Shown here in pieces: positions 9,599-17,845 of a DNA stretch of 64,000 bases. The DNA comes from Candidatus Margulisiibacteriota bacterium (GTDB lineage Bacteria > Margulisbacteria > WOR-1 > JAHJIW01), in the NCBI GenBank assembly GCA_018823125.1, contig JAHJIW010000017.1, forward strand, positions 1 to 64,000. The letters are read 5' to 3'. Numbering within the stretch: position 1 is the first letter of the stretch; every line of letters begins with the position of its first letter. The notes beneath the pieces were generated by a model. It was not told the DNA's origin. It saw only the letters and a list, made by a program, of their open reading frames with translations, and ran no database searches. The position numbers were made by a program, and so were the translations under genes.

Positions 9599-10836
9599 AA
9601 ACTTACTGGCAGGTAGCCGCCCGCAACGTCTGGCGGCAAAAAAGAAGATCAATTTTAAATATTATCGCGATTTCGGTTAATATTTTTGCCATTGTTGCTT
9701 ACACCAGTTTTTATCGCGGCTGGATCGTAAACAGTTTTCAAAATATCACCGATTACCAGACCGGCCATGTCCAAATTCATGCTAACGGTTTCTTAAAAGA
9801 AGAACGCCGGGCGCCGCTCGATATCAACATCGAAAAAAGCCTGGATTTAAAAGAAAAAATTAAAAAGCTTCCGAAAGTAACCGCTGTCGCCCGCCGAATC
9901 GAATTTGCCGGATCGGTAAGCAATATGATGGATACCATTAATGTGATGGGCGTGGCGATCGAACCCGAAGACGAAGCAAAAATCTTTGTCAGAAAAGATG
10001 CCATTATCGAAGGGTCTTATCTCAAAGCCAATGACGAAGGAATTTTAATCGGCGACAAGCTGGCCAAAAACTTAAACGTCGGGGTCGGAGACTACCTTAA
10101 TCTTTATTCTCAAACTAAATTCAACACCCACAATTTAGTTGAAGTAGAAATCAAAGGTATTTTCTCTTATGGTTTTGATTACATGGACAAAAATTTTGTG
10201 TTTATTCCCCTTAAGCTGGCGGATCAGTTTTTAGACATGGGCGGCGACGTTAATGAAATGGTAATCAGCGCCGGCAGCCATCATAAAACAATTGCCGCAT
10301 TCGAAGAAATTAATACCGCCCTATCTCCGGAAACATTGAAAAAGATTGAAGTTTCACCCTGGACCGCTTTCGCCCAGGGGGTCATGGAAGACATTGAAAG
10401 TGATTCAATCAGCATGGTCATTCTTTTTGGAATTTTAGTGGCCATGGCAATCTTTGGCATTATCAACACGATGTCGATGAACGTGATGGAAAGATCCCGG
10501 GAAATCGGAACCCTGCGGGCCATTGGTATCACCCGAAAAGGAATTAGCCGCATATTTTTATACGAAGCCATTATTACCGGAATTATCGCCATCCTGATTG
10601 GCTGGTTTTTTGGATCTCTGCTTTCGGCATACCTGACCTTCCATGGCCTTCCCATGCCCGCAGAATTCTTTGAAAATGTTAATGTTCCGGTGGACAAAGT
10701 AATGTACGGGGTACCCGGCATAACCGAATACATCGGCACCGGCATTTTAGGTTTAGTAGCCGCACTCATCGGAGGATATTTTCCGGCACGAAAAGCGGCA
10801 AAAATGAAAGTAGTAGACGCATTAAATAAAATTTAG
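9595..10836 (+). CDS. FtsX/LolC-like ABC transporter permease 2
   Basis: 413 residues, same four-segment FtsX topology as the preceding gene. It has an N-terminal transmembrane segment (~18-40), a periplasmic domain (~45-275) and three C-terminal segments. The coupling loop reads MERSREIGTLRAIGITR. Start ATG 9595 overlaps the stop of permease 1 by four bases, implying translational coupling. The two permeases are diverged paralogues, as in LolC/LolE heterodimers. Confidence 0.85.
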   Translation: MKTYWQVAARNVWRQKRRSILNIIAISVNIFAIVAYTSFYRGWIVNSFQNITDYQTGHVQIHANGFLKEERRAPLDINIEKSLDLKEKIKKLPKVTAVARRIEFAGSVSNMMDTINVMGVAIEPEDEAKIFVRKDAIIEGSYLKANDEGILIGDKLAKNLNVGVGDYLNLYSQTKFNTHNLVEVEIKGIFSYGFDYMDKNFVFIPLKLADQFLDMGGDVNEMVISAGSHHKTIAAFEEINTALSPETLKKIEVSPWTAFAQGVMEDIESDSISMVILFGILVAMAIFGIINTMSMNVMERSREIGTLRAIGITRKGISRIFLYEAIITGIIAILIGWFFGSLLSAYLTFHGLPMPAEFFENVNVPVDKVMYGVPGITEYIGTGILGLVAALIGGYFPARKAAKMKVVDALNKI

Positions 10837-10851
10837 AAGGAGTTGATCCCG

Positions 10852-11544
10852 ATGTCTCTAATACATATTAATAAAGTTTCTAAAGATTACCACCTGGGAA
10901 AAACGATCGTGCATGCTCTGACCGATATCAACATTAATATCGAAAAAGGCGACTTTATCGCGGTGGCCGGACCTTCCGGATCAGGAAAGACTACACTTTT
11001 AAATCTGATCGGCACCCTCGACACCCCGACTGCCGGAGAAATCATCTTTGAAGAGCGGAATGTTTCTAACCTGCCCGACCGCGAAGCTACGCGGGTCCGC
11101 GCCACTAAACTAGGTTTTATTTTCCAAACCTTTAACCTGGTGCCGGTATTAAACGTTTTCGAAAATGTTGAGTTTCCGCTGTTGATTAACGAAAGAGACA
11201 ACGCCGAAAACCGCAAAGACGTAACCGAACTGCTCACTAGAGTTGGCTTGGAACAATATCAAAAACACCGTCCGGATGAACTTTCCGGAGGACAACGTCA
11301 AAGAGTAGCTATTGCACGTGCATTGATCAATAAACCAATGTTAATACTAGCTGACGAACCCACCGCCAATCTCGATTCAAAAACCGGCGAAAATATTGTC
11401 GATATCATGCTTAAAATGAATAAAGAATTAGGCACTACCTTTATTTTTTCCACTCACGATCCTAAAGTGGTCAGACATGCTACCAAGAAAATCTATTTAG
11501 TCGACGGACAAGTGGATAAGGTTGAGGGGAATAATCAATCTTAA
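10852..11544 (+). CDS. ABC transporter ATPase, LolD/MacB type
   Basis: 230 residues from ATG 10852, chosen because AAGGAG sits 9-10 bases upstream; a TTG at 10843 lies on top of that site. Walker A is GPSGSGKTT (~40), the signature LSGGQRQRVAIARAL (~140), Walker B LILADEPT (~162) and the switch His STHD (~195). The sequence fits the LolD/FtsE/MacB-N clade that powers FtsX-type permeases. It is third in the operon, 15 bases after permease 2. Its stop codon overlaps, in the palindrome TTAA, that of the convergent permease gene. Confidence 0.9.
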   Translation: MSLIHINKVSKDYHLGKTIVHALTDININIEKGDFIAVAGPSGSGKTTLLNLIGTLDTPTAGEIIFEERNVSNLPDREATRVRATKLGFIFQTFNLVPVLNVFENVEFPLLINERDNAENRKDVTELLTRVGLEQYQKHRPDELSGGQRQRVAIARALINKPMLILADEPTANLDSKTGENIVDIMLKMNKELGTTFIFSTHDPKVVRHATKKIYLVDGQVDKVEGNNQS

Positions 11545-12479
11545 AGTATTATATTAAACAAATATCCGATTAAGATTATTCCGATGGCTACTACAATATA
11601 AAAAATAGTTAAAAGCCGCATCGACATTGATCCTTTTAAGATCAGTGCTTCGGGGAGAGATAATCCGGCAATCGACATCATAAAAGCCAGTGCCGTTCCC
11701 AGCGGAACTCCTTTGGTCGCAATGGCAAAAATTACCGGAACTACAGTTGAACATCCGGCATAAATTGGAATTCCAACAAAAACTGCAAACGGAACCGCAA
11801 ACCAATTACCTTTTCCGATATACTGGGCAAAAAATTCGGCGGGAACATAGCCATGAATGATCGCTCCTAGCGCTACTCCACCAATAATAAATAGATACAT
11901 TCGTTTTACTATATCCCAGACTTCCATTGCCGAAAATTTTATGCGGCCTTTTAAAGTCGTGGGCAAGAAAGTGCACTCTTCTCCGTTATAACGTTTCAGT
12001 AATTCTTTTTGCATCCCCAGCTTCCCCATAATTAACCCGGCAACCACGCCTAACAATATTCCACTGCCAGCGTAAATGAAGGCAATTTTCCAACCGAAGG
12101 TGGCCCCCATGATTCCAAAGGCAATTTCATTAACTAAAGGTGAGGTTACCAAAAATGCGAAAGCCACTCCCAGTGGAACCTCAGCTTCGGCTAATCCAAT
12201 AAAAATCGGTATCGAAGAACAAGAACAAAAAGGCGAAATGGCCCCGAAAAGCGCGGCAGTTAGATGGCTGATCCCCCATTTTTCGTGTGATAATATTTCT
12301 TTAATTTTATGAGGAGGAAAAAAGCTGCGCGCAAAAGAAACCACAAAAACGATGGACGCCATCATCACAAAAATCTTGGATACACCGTAAATAAAATACT
12401 GCACTGCCCCGCCTAAGGTAGATGCGGGATCCATTCCAATTAAGGTATAAACTAGCCAGTTAGCAAATGCTTCAAACAT
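11541..12479 (-). CDS. ArsP/DUF318-type permease (COG0701)
   Basis: 312 residues with about eight transmembrane segments. The two halves carry the conserved Cys-containing motifs of this family: SPFCSCSSIPIFIGL in the first half and YAGCSTVVPVI in the second. Members include ArsP, which exports trivalent organoarsenicals, but many members have no proven substrate, so arsenic transport is only a possibility. It is translationally coupled to the flavin reductase upstream (8-bp overlap). Confidence 0.8.
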   Translation of the reverse strand: MFEAFANWLVYTLIGMDPASTLGGAVQYFIYGVSKIFVMMASIVFVVSFARSFFPPHKIKEILSHEKWGISHLTAALFGAISPFCSCSSIPIFIGLAEAEVPLGVAFAFLVTSPLVNEIAFGIMGATFGWKIAFIYAGSGILLGVVAGLIMGKLGMQKELLKRYNGEECTFLPTTLKGRIKFSAMEVWDIVKRMYLFIIGGVALGAIIHGYVPAEFFAQYIGKGNWFAVPFAVFVGIPIYAGCSTVVPVIFAIATKGVPLGTALAFMMSIAGLSLPEALILKGSMSMRLLTIFYIVVAIGIILIGYLFNIIL

Positions 12480-13041
12480 TTATTTTTTTCGCCCTTATTA
12501 TTTCGGCCGGCACCGTAAATACATCGGCACCTAGATGGTGAAGGGTTTTCACGTTAGGTTTATCTACTCTTAAAAACTCGTCGTAGGCACCCTCTTCCAC
12601 CCAGGCCGCCACTACCTCAACGATAAAAATATTATGGGTATCCATCATCTTATCGTCGACTACTTTACACTCTAAATTGGCCACACATTCACCGATTAAA
12701 GGGGCTTTTACTTTTGATGCTTTCTCAGGAGTTAAATTAAACTTTCTAAACTTATCTACTTCGTGGCCGTGGCATTTACCGCAGCTGAACACCTTGTCTA
12801 CTAACTCTACCGTGGGCAAATTAACCACTAATTCCTTGGTTTTCCCCACGACTTTAAAAGTATGGCTATGATCTCCAATGATTAAAGCTAATCGAGTAGG
12901 ATCCAGATCAACCGGCGACTGCCAGGCAATGGGCATAATATTGTTTTTACCGTCTAAAGTAGACGAAATTAAAACTACCGGTCCGTGGTTTAGCAGTCGA
13001 TACGCTTTATCTAATGGGAAGTTCTTTTTCATGTTTGTCAT
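12472..13041 (-). CDS. Flavin reductase/flavoredoxin-like FMN-binding protein
   Basis: 189 residues resembling the flavin reductase-like split-barrel family (PF01613): N-terminal GPVVLISSTLDGKNNIMPIAWQ, the VNLPT segment, and a C-terminal His-rich tail. An FSCGKCHGHEVDKF motif is seen in flavoredoxin-type members. It probably binds FMN and transfers electrons or reduces a substrate. Start ATG 13041 has AGGAGG 11 bases upstream. It is co-transcribed with the permease and divergent from a flavodoxin/ferredoxin protein, suggesting a small redox locus. Confidence 0.75.
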   Translation of the reverse strand: MTNMKKNFPLDKAYRLLNHGPVVLISSTLDGKNNIMPIAWQSPVDLDPTRLALIIGDHSHTFKVVGKTKELVVNLPTVELVDKVFSCGKCHGHEVDKFRKFNLTPEKASKVKAPLIGECVANLECKVVDDKMMDTHNIFIVEVVAAWVEEGAYDEFLRVDKPNVKTLHHLGADVFTVPAEIIRAKKINV

Positions 13042-13063
13042 TTTAACATAATCCTCCTATAAT
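13035..13063 (+). promoter_or_regulatory. Sigma-70 promoter, leaderless type
   Basis: TTGTCA, 17 bases, TATAAT; the -10 box ends 6 bases before the ATG at 13070. The -35 box overlaps the start codon of the divergent flavin reductase gene. Confidence 0.7.
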
Positions 13064-13069
13064 TTAACC

Positions 13070-13864
13070 ATGAACATTTTAATCTACTATTTTAGCGGCA
13101 CCGGCAATTCAAAAAGGATCGCAGACGTCGCCGCAGAAGGTTTTAAACAACAAGGTCACTCCGCGCAGGTCAAATCGATTGAAGACGGTCAATTAGATCC
13201 TCAACATCTGTCCGCCGAAATCCACGGATTTGTTTTTCCGGTATATTTCTGGGGAATTCCACGGATTATGGAAAAATTTATGCATACTCTGCCTCCGGCT
13301 TCCGGGAAAAAATCATTTTTACTGCTAACTGCCGGCAACGTTTACGCCAAAAGTTTAACCCTAAACCAAGCTAGAAAAATTTTGGAGAAAAAAGGTTATG
13401 CAATGTTGGGTGGAGACACGATTGCCATGCCGGATAGCTTTATTGTGGTGTACGACCCTCCTCCGGTGGATAAAGCTACCTTCAAAGTTAAGGCCGCCGA
13501 AGGAGCCGCCGCCGCTTTTGCCAAAAAAATATTATCTGGAGAGCCCAAAATCCAGAAAAGCTCGTTTTCCGAAATAATAATGCGGTTTATGTACGTTTTT
13601 TATAGGACGGTTATCAAGTTTCATATCTTCTGGCCAGGATTTAGGGTAGATAATAAATGTAATTCCTGCGAAATTTGTGCAAAAATCTGTCCGGTTAAAA
13701 ATATTCAAATGGTAGGCGGCAAACCCACGTGGGGAAAACACTGCGAAGCCTGTATGCGCTGTATTCAACTATGTCCGCAAAAGGCCATTCAAACTTATTT
13801 TGGCTCCGAAAAGAAAAATCGGTATAAAGAACCGCATTTGGAGATCAAAGATCTTATAAATTAA
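13070..13864 (+). CDS. EFR1-type flavodoxin-2x[4Fe-4S] ferredoxin fusion
   Basis: 264 residues. The N-terminal ~150 residues form a flavodoxin-like domain starting YYFSGTGNSKRIA, with the FMN phosphate-binding loop SGTGNS. The C-terminal ~65 residues hold two ferredoxin motifs, CNSCEICAKICP and CEACMRCIQLCP, for two [4Fe-4S] clusters. This is the EFR1 (flavodoxin/ferredoxin) architecture, a cytoplasmic low-potential electron carrier. Its partner is unknown; the neighbouring flavin reductase is a plausible one. Predicted leaderless. Confidence 0.88.
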   Translation: MNILIYYFSGTGNSKRIADVAAEGFKQQGHSAQVKSIEDGQLDPQHLSAEIHGFVFPVYFWGIPRIMEKFMHTLPPASGKKSFLLLTAGNVYAKSLTLNQARKILEKKGYAMLGGDTIAMPDSFIVVYDPPPVDKATFKVKAAEGAAAAFAKKILSGEPKIQKSSFSEIIMRFMYVFYRTVIKFHIFWPGFRVDNKCNSCEICAKICPVKNIQMVGGKPTWGKHCEACMRCIQLCPQKAIQTYFGSEKKNRYKEPHLEIKDLIN

Positions 13865-13868
13865 TCTT

Positions 13869-14909
13869 TTAATATATCCAGCGTTCTTTAGCATTAGTTT
13901 GTCGGTTATAGCTAAAAATTTCTCTTTGGCCATCCACCGACTCTGACCAAGCAAAATATTTTATCCCATATGCAGTCAGTTCTACTATATTCTCCGCCGC
14001 GTTAACATTTGCCATCAGCTGATTTCCTGCTACACCTACTTTATAATATATTGAAGAGCTATTATATTTTGACCAAATAATGGTTGGAATATTATTATTT
14101 GTAATGACACAAACGCTACGCTTCAAGATTCCGTCATTAGTGATTTGATATTTCGTAGAATTAGACAGGTCGTATAAATAAACATTTTCCTTATTGTCTT
14201 TTTCTTCGACCCAAACCACATATTTTCCGCTCACACATTTTGCATTAATAAAATAAATGTTCTCTGGAGAAGTAGCAAGCACCTCTTGGTTCCCGCTAGC
14301 AAGGTTATGTTTCATCAACTCATAAATTCCAGTATCGCTATGAATTCGCAACCAAACCACATAGTTACTCCAGATTGCTGGATTATTATCCGTTACGTTT
14401 GACTGCTGTGTAGTAATTTGCTGCGTAGTTCCAGTGTTAAGATCTTTTAAAATAATATAATTATTGCCCACAAAATTTGGCGCCGTATAAACCAATTTAT
14501 TCCCCAACACAAAAGGCTGAAGTTCATAAACCGTCGGAGTATTGGTTAAATTTACAATACTGCCTGATTTCACGTCATACTGATAAATATCTGATATGCC
14601 GCCAAGCCCGCTATGAGCAGAGAAAAAAACTTGATAATTAGAGATTACCTTGCCAAATCTGGTCGTCAAAGCTTTCAGCATTGGGGGAACCAGATCTACA
14701 ATTAGAGCACCCGAAGCTTTTATTTTCTTACGTGAAGGAATATCGTAGAGAACTAATGATCTATATCTACCCGATTGCGTACTTCTTACGCATGCGAGTT
14801 TATCTCCTAACATATCTGGCCAGAGATAACCATCTACCGCAAACGCCCCACCACAGAAAACCACCAACATCATAATCACTAACAAACCAACCAATTTAAT
14901 TTTCATCAC
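13869..14909 (-). CDS. Secreted TolB-like beta-propeller protein, copy 1
   Basis: 346 residues with an N-terminal signal peptide (KIKLVGLLVIMMLVVFCGGAF, then AVDG). The mature part is built from ~45-residue repeats with the TolB/WD-like blade signature, such as IYQYDVKSGSIVNLTNTP and VYLYDLSNSTKYQITND. A beta-propeller is predicted. A homologue lies at 16019-17074. Start ATG 14909 has an upstream AAGGAG. No enzymatic residues are seen. Confidence 0.75.
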   Translation of the reverse strand: MMKIKLVGLLVIMMLVVFCGGAFAVDGYLWPDMLGDKLACVRSTQSGRYRSLVLYDIPSRKKIKASGALIVDLVPPMLKALTTRFGKVISNYQVFFSAHSGLGGISDIYQYDVKSGSIVNLTNTPTVYELQPFVLGNKLVYTAPNFVGNNYIILKDLNTGTTQQITTQQSNVTDNNPAIWSNYVVWLRIHSDTGIYELMKHNLASGNQEVLATSPENIYFINAKCVSGKYVVWVEEKDNKENVYLYDLSNSTKYQITNDGILKRSVCVITNNNIPTIIWSKYNSSSIYYKVGVAGNQLMANVNAAENIVELTAYGIKYFAWSESVDGQREIFSYNRQTNAKERWIY

Positions 14910-14998
14910 GATCAGCTCCTTTTATGATTTTCACCAGTAGAGGTATTTTAACTCTTAAAAAGTGGAGAAACAACAAAATGAGGGGGAAAAAATAAGGA

Positions 14999-15712
14999 TT
15001 AGTTATAAACCGCCATCTCGCCGCGGCCCTGCACCTTCCCATCCCCAACAATGACGTAATAATAAACTCCATTAGCAACAAACGTGCCGAATGGATTATG
15101 GCCATCCCAGGTAATTTCGTTAACGCCGTTAGAACCACCCGGAGTTCCGTATAGATAAGTTTGTCTCCAGATTTGTCTTCCGGTCATATCAAAGATCATA
15201 ACCGTAGTATCATAATTTTGCGGTAATTCGTAGCGGATAGTGGTCGATTGACCTTGCGCCGGCTTAAACGGATTAGGATAGTTCATCGGGCGGCCCATGG
15301 AAGCCAGGGTGGTGGTTGGGGCTTCTTCCTCGGTCTCCTCTACGAGCTCCTCTTCTGCATCTTCCACAACTTCTTCTTCATAATCCTCTTCATAATCCTC
15401 TTCATAAATTTCTTCGCAATCCTCTTCCAGTTCTTCTTCGGTTTCCGCAATCACTTCAATCGCTTCTCCGGTCGCATCTTCTACAATCTCTTCTGCAATC
15501 TCTTCTTCTTCCTCCTCGATTACTTGATCCTCTTCTTTAACTCTATCTTTATCCTCTGTATATTTATCCCTCGTTGAAGCTGACTGATGATAACCTTGCG
15601 GAGCCATATCATCGTCAGGCGGCACCACAGAAAAAGCAAAACTTTGACCCACGCCTAATAGGAGGGTAAAAGCTAAGCATATGAATAAAATTATTAAGGT
15701 TCTCTTTTGCAC
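14999..15712 (-). CDS. Secreted Glu-rich protein with C-terminal FlgD-type Ig domain
   Basis: 237 residues from GTG 15712, which has a GGAG site nine bases upstream. Residues 1-26 are a signal peptide. Residues ~50-128 are extremely acidic low-complexity sequence (runs of Glu with Asp, Val, Ile). The last ~95 residues form a FlgD-type Ig domain (YPNPFKPAQG... MTGRQIWRQ... WDGHNPFGTFVANGVYY), the same kind that ends the giant surface protein at 1-4215. Its leader contains hairpins and a terminator, and it is preceded by a sigma-28-like promoter. It may be a spacer-plus-sorting-domain surface protein; its role is unknown. Confidence 0.75.
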   Translation of the reverse strand: MQKRTLIILFICLAFTLLLGVGQSFAFSVVPPDDDMAPQGYHQSASTRDKYTEDKDRVKEEDQVIEEEEEEIAEEIVEDATGEAIEVIAETEEELEEDCEEIYEEDYEEDYEEEVVEDAEEELVEETEEEAPTTTLASMGRPMNYPNPFKPAQGQSTTIRYELPQNYDTTVMIFDMTGRQIWRQTYLYGTPGGSNGVNEITWDGHNPFGTFVANGVYYYVIVGDGKVQGRGEMAVYN

Positions 15713-15742
15713 TCTGTCGATCTCCGTCGATCATATTTCTGC

Positions 15743-15771
15743 AAATAAAAAGCGTGTCCACCTGACACGCT
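15743..15771 (-). terminator. Intrinsic terminator inside the leader of the Glu-rich protein gene
   Basis: Perfect stem AGCGTGTC/GACACGCT with a 5-base loop, followed on the minus strand by TTTTATTT. It lies between the promoter at 15826-15853 and the start codon at 15712, so transcription would stop here unless it is antiterminated. Confidence 0.75.
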
Positions 15772-15820
15772 AATAACCAAAGTTATTACTGTTTTTGCAG
15801 ATGGCTTAGGAACTGTACAC
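15743..15820 (-). ncRNA. Candidate attenuator leader or ~75-nt small RNA
   Basis: The predicted transcript from the sigma-28-like promoter would begin near 15819. It contains a small CTG-CAG hairpin, a perfect 7-bp stem TAATAAC/GTTATTA with a 4-base loop, then the intrinsic terminator. This is either a leader controlling the downstream gene by attenuation or a short regulatory RNA. No known riboswitch class was recognised. Confidence 0.4.
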
Positions 15821-15825
15821 TTATA

Positions 15826-15853
15826 TTATCGTTTAAGGAGGGGTAAAACTTGC
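15826..15853 (-). promoter_or_regulatory. Sigma-28-like promoter
   Basis: On the minus strand: GCAAGTTT, 12 bases, AACGATAA. Same arrangement and spacing as nine other sites in the window. Nothing else gene-like is seen in 15713-16018 beyond this promoter, the leader hairpins and the terminator at 15956-15997. Confidence 0.6.
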
Positions 15854-15955
15854 ATGAATTTTGAAAATATTTTTGGTTATTTTTTCGCGTTATATCGGGA
15901 AAAACTGCGATGTGATTTTTGGCGTTATATGGCAAAAATTTGATGAGCTGCCACC

Positions 15956-15997
15956 AAAGAAAAAGGCCTCATTTTCTATTACAGAAGATGAGGCCTT
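15956..15997 (-). terminator. Strong intrinsic terminator after the TolB-like copy 2 gene
   Basis: A 15-bp stem (AAGGCCTCATTTTCT with its complement, one G-U) around loop ATTAC, followed on the minus strand by a T-rich tract. It sits just after the stop codon at 16019. Confidence 0.85.
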
Positions 15998-16018
15998 GGA
16001 AGAACTAAGCTTTAGCTA

Positions 16019-17074
16019 TTAAATTATTTTCTGCCTTACCTTTGTGCCGGTATCGTATAAATAAATATCACCCGCTCTACGATAGGCAATTTTACTCCCG
16101 TATATGGAAGGGTAAGATTTAACAATATTATTACTATCTACCTTAACAATACTACCGCCCGTTCCAACTTTGTAGCAAATCTGATATTGCGTCGGCTGGG
16201 TCGTATTAATAGATTCGCTCCAGGTAACGGTTGGATTACCCCGCAGGGAATATACATCCGGGGCTCCAACACCATAATCATCCATTTTCCTGCTAATCAC
16301 ATTAGTAGCAGTGGAGTTTGATAAATTATACAAAACAATTTGCCAGTAATTTTCCCCTCCCGATTTCACCAGTCTTCTCCATACCACAAAATTCTGATTG
16401 CCTCTTAAATATGATAAATAACCGTCTTTATTGCGCGAATCCAAAACTTTAACGGCTTTGGTACTCAGGTTATAAGCCATAATCTTGCGGTCTTCGCTGG
16501 GTAAAATAACTCTGGTCCAGACAATATAGCCAGTGCAGATTACCGGATCAATGTCATTATAAATTGCCCTTTGCTTAGGGTCCTGCCCGGTAATTTGTTG
16601 TTGATCCCCCGTATCTATGTTTTGCAAAACAATGTGATAATTATTTGGGGCATCGGGACTGGTTGCTCCATAAACAATCTGATTTCCGCTTATATTGGGA
16701 TACATTTCCCAAACATCCGGAGTATTAGTTAAATTTTTCATTGCCCCCGAACCTGCATCGTACAAATAAATGTCTCTGGGAGCCACTTGTTTCGCCTGTG
16801 CCATAGAAGTAAAAACAACCTTACTCCCCGAGATACTATAATCATTGTGGTAATTTTGGTTAAACCCCATTCCTGTAGTAATTATCTTTTTTTGCTTAGA
16901 GGAAATATCATAGACAATAATTGCGTCGCGAGCAGTATCAGGAATATCACTTTCTGTGCAGACAACTGTATTGCCATAAATCATTGGCAATGTAAATTCA
17001 TCCGCCCAAACCATCCCACTCAACCCAAAAAACAACAGTCCAACAATCAATAAAGAAATAATTTTACCTCTCAT
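16019..17074 (-). CDS. Secreted TolB-like beta-propeller protein, copy 2
   Basis: 351 residues, homologous in layout to the protein at 13869-14909: signal peptide (LLIVGLLFFGLSGMVWA), then propeller blades with IYLYDAGSGAMKNLTNTP and IVLYNLSNSTATNVISRK. Start ATG 17074 has AAGGAGG upstream. The promoter is TTGAAT, 18 bases, TATAAT, about 40 bases upstream. It is monocistronic, ended by the terminator at 15956-15997. Confidence 0.78.
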   Translation of the reverse strand: MRGKIISLLIVGLLFFGLSGMVWADEFTLPMIYGNTVVCTESDIPDTARDAIIVYDISSKQKKIITTGMGFNQNYHNDYSISGSKVVFTSMAQAKQVAPRDIYLYDAGSGAMKNLTNTPDVWEMYPNISGNQIVYGATSPDAPNNYHIVLQNIDTGDQQQITGQDPKQRAIYNDIDPVICTGYIVWTRVILPSEDRKIMAYNLSTKAVKVLDSRNKDGYLSYLRGNQNFVVWRRLVKSGGENYWQIVLYNLSNSTATNVISRKMDDYGVGAPDVYSLRGNPTVTWSESINTTQPTQYQICYKVGTGGSIVKVDSNNIVKSYPSIYGSKIAYRRAGDIYLYDTGTKVRQKII

Positions 17075-17148
17075 ATCAATAACCTCCTTAAATATTCACC
17101 AGCTTTGAAATTATACGCCTTTTCACTCTAAGGATTCAAGGAATCCGC

Positions 17149-17826
17149 TTACTTTTTTCCTTCGCTCCACCCGCAAAACCCACACCGCTCATCTGCCGGA
17201 GGGATATCGCCTTTTAATAGCTGAACCGCGCTTTTAAAAGTACGAAAGGCTTTATCCGGATCGGCGTTCATTTTTACCACTTCGATTTTAAACTTGACCA
17301 CCCCACCCTCACACACCTCCTTGGGAATATAATAAGCTAAATAGGCGGACGAATTATGTTGATAGCCATTTTTTTCGAGAAGTAAGTTGTAGCAGCTAAG
17401 TTGATTATCATACAAAGCTGAAGAATCCGCTTTTAAGTCAAAGCCCCGCGTTTTATAATCCACCGGAATATATTTTCCATCGTCTACCAGGCAGTCATCC
17501 AGGGCCCCGCTTAAAACCGCATCCAATTCTTTATCTTCGTAGCGCAAACCGGTTCGCCAGTTACGCCATTTGCGCATCAGCTCCATATCTTTTAATAATT
17601 TACCTTCGACTTTGCCCTCGAGTTCGGGAGGTAATTCTCCTTTGGCACGAAAAGTATCAAAGTATTTCTTGATCACGATATCCATGCCGCCGGGAAGCGA
17701 AGGAAAAGGGCCAGAAGGACGTTTGATACCTTTGTTAAACTGCAGCCAAAAACAGCGCGGGCAATCCAGATAAAGATTAAGTGAAGATGGAGATAATCTA
17801 AGTTCTTTGGGTTTGTTTTTAGCCAT
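17149..17826 (-). CDS. PD-(D/E)XK nuclease-family protein (RecB/Cas4-like)
   Basis: 225 residues. It begins with LSPSSLNLYLDCPRCFWLQF, the usual start of RecB/Cas4-type PD-(D/E)XK proteins. The catalytic region is LSGALDDCLVDDGKYIPVDYKTRG (GxxD, then D-Y-K), followed by a Q-containing helix (LYDNQLSCYNLLLE). Cysteines near the N-terminus (CPRC) and C-terminus (CGFC) could hold a [4Fe-4S] cluster, as in Cas4/AddB. No CRISPR array or cas gene is nearby, so a DNA-repair role is more likely. Predicted leaderless: an extended -10 (TGTTATAAT) ends eight bases before ATG 17826. Confidence 0.75.
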   Translation of the reverse strand: MAKNKPKELRLSPSSLNLYLDCPRCFWLQFNKGIKRPSGPFPSLPGGMDIVIKKYFDTFRAKGELPPELEGKVEGKLLKDMELMRKWRNWRTGLRYEDKELDAVLSGALDDCLVDDGKYIPVDYKTRGFDLKADSSALYDNQLSCYNLLLEKNGYQHNSSAYLAYYIPKEVCEGGVVKFKIEVVKMNADPDKAFRTFKSAVQLLKGDIPPADERCGFCGWSEGKK

Positions 17827-17845
17827 TTGAGAAGATTATAACATA

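Noticed and set aside
15248..15577. Long plus-strand frame rich in Phe, Leu and Ile
   Set aside because: It is the antisense of the Glu-rich coding region (GAA/GAG read as TTC/CTC); no start signals.
15730..15810. Cyclic-di-GMP or other known riboswitch in the leader of the Glu-rich protein gene
   Set aside because: The conserved core bases of the GEMM, TPP, SAM, fluoride and preQ1 classes that I could recall are not present; left as an unclassified leader.
15854..15943. 29-codon plus-strand ORF preceded by AAGGAGG
   Set aside because: The purine-rich stretch is the spacer of a sigma-28-like promoter on the other strand, and the ORF lacks a promoter, homology or context.
17149..17826. Cas4-like nuclease as a sign of a CRISPR system
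   Set aside because: No repeat-spacer array and no other cas gene in the window; RecB-family repair proteins share the motifs.
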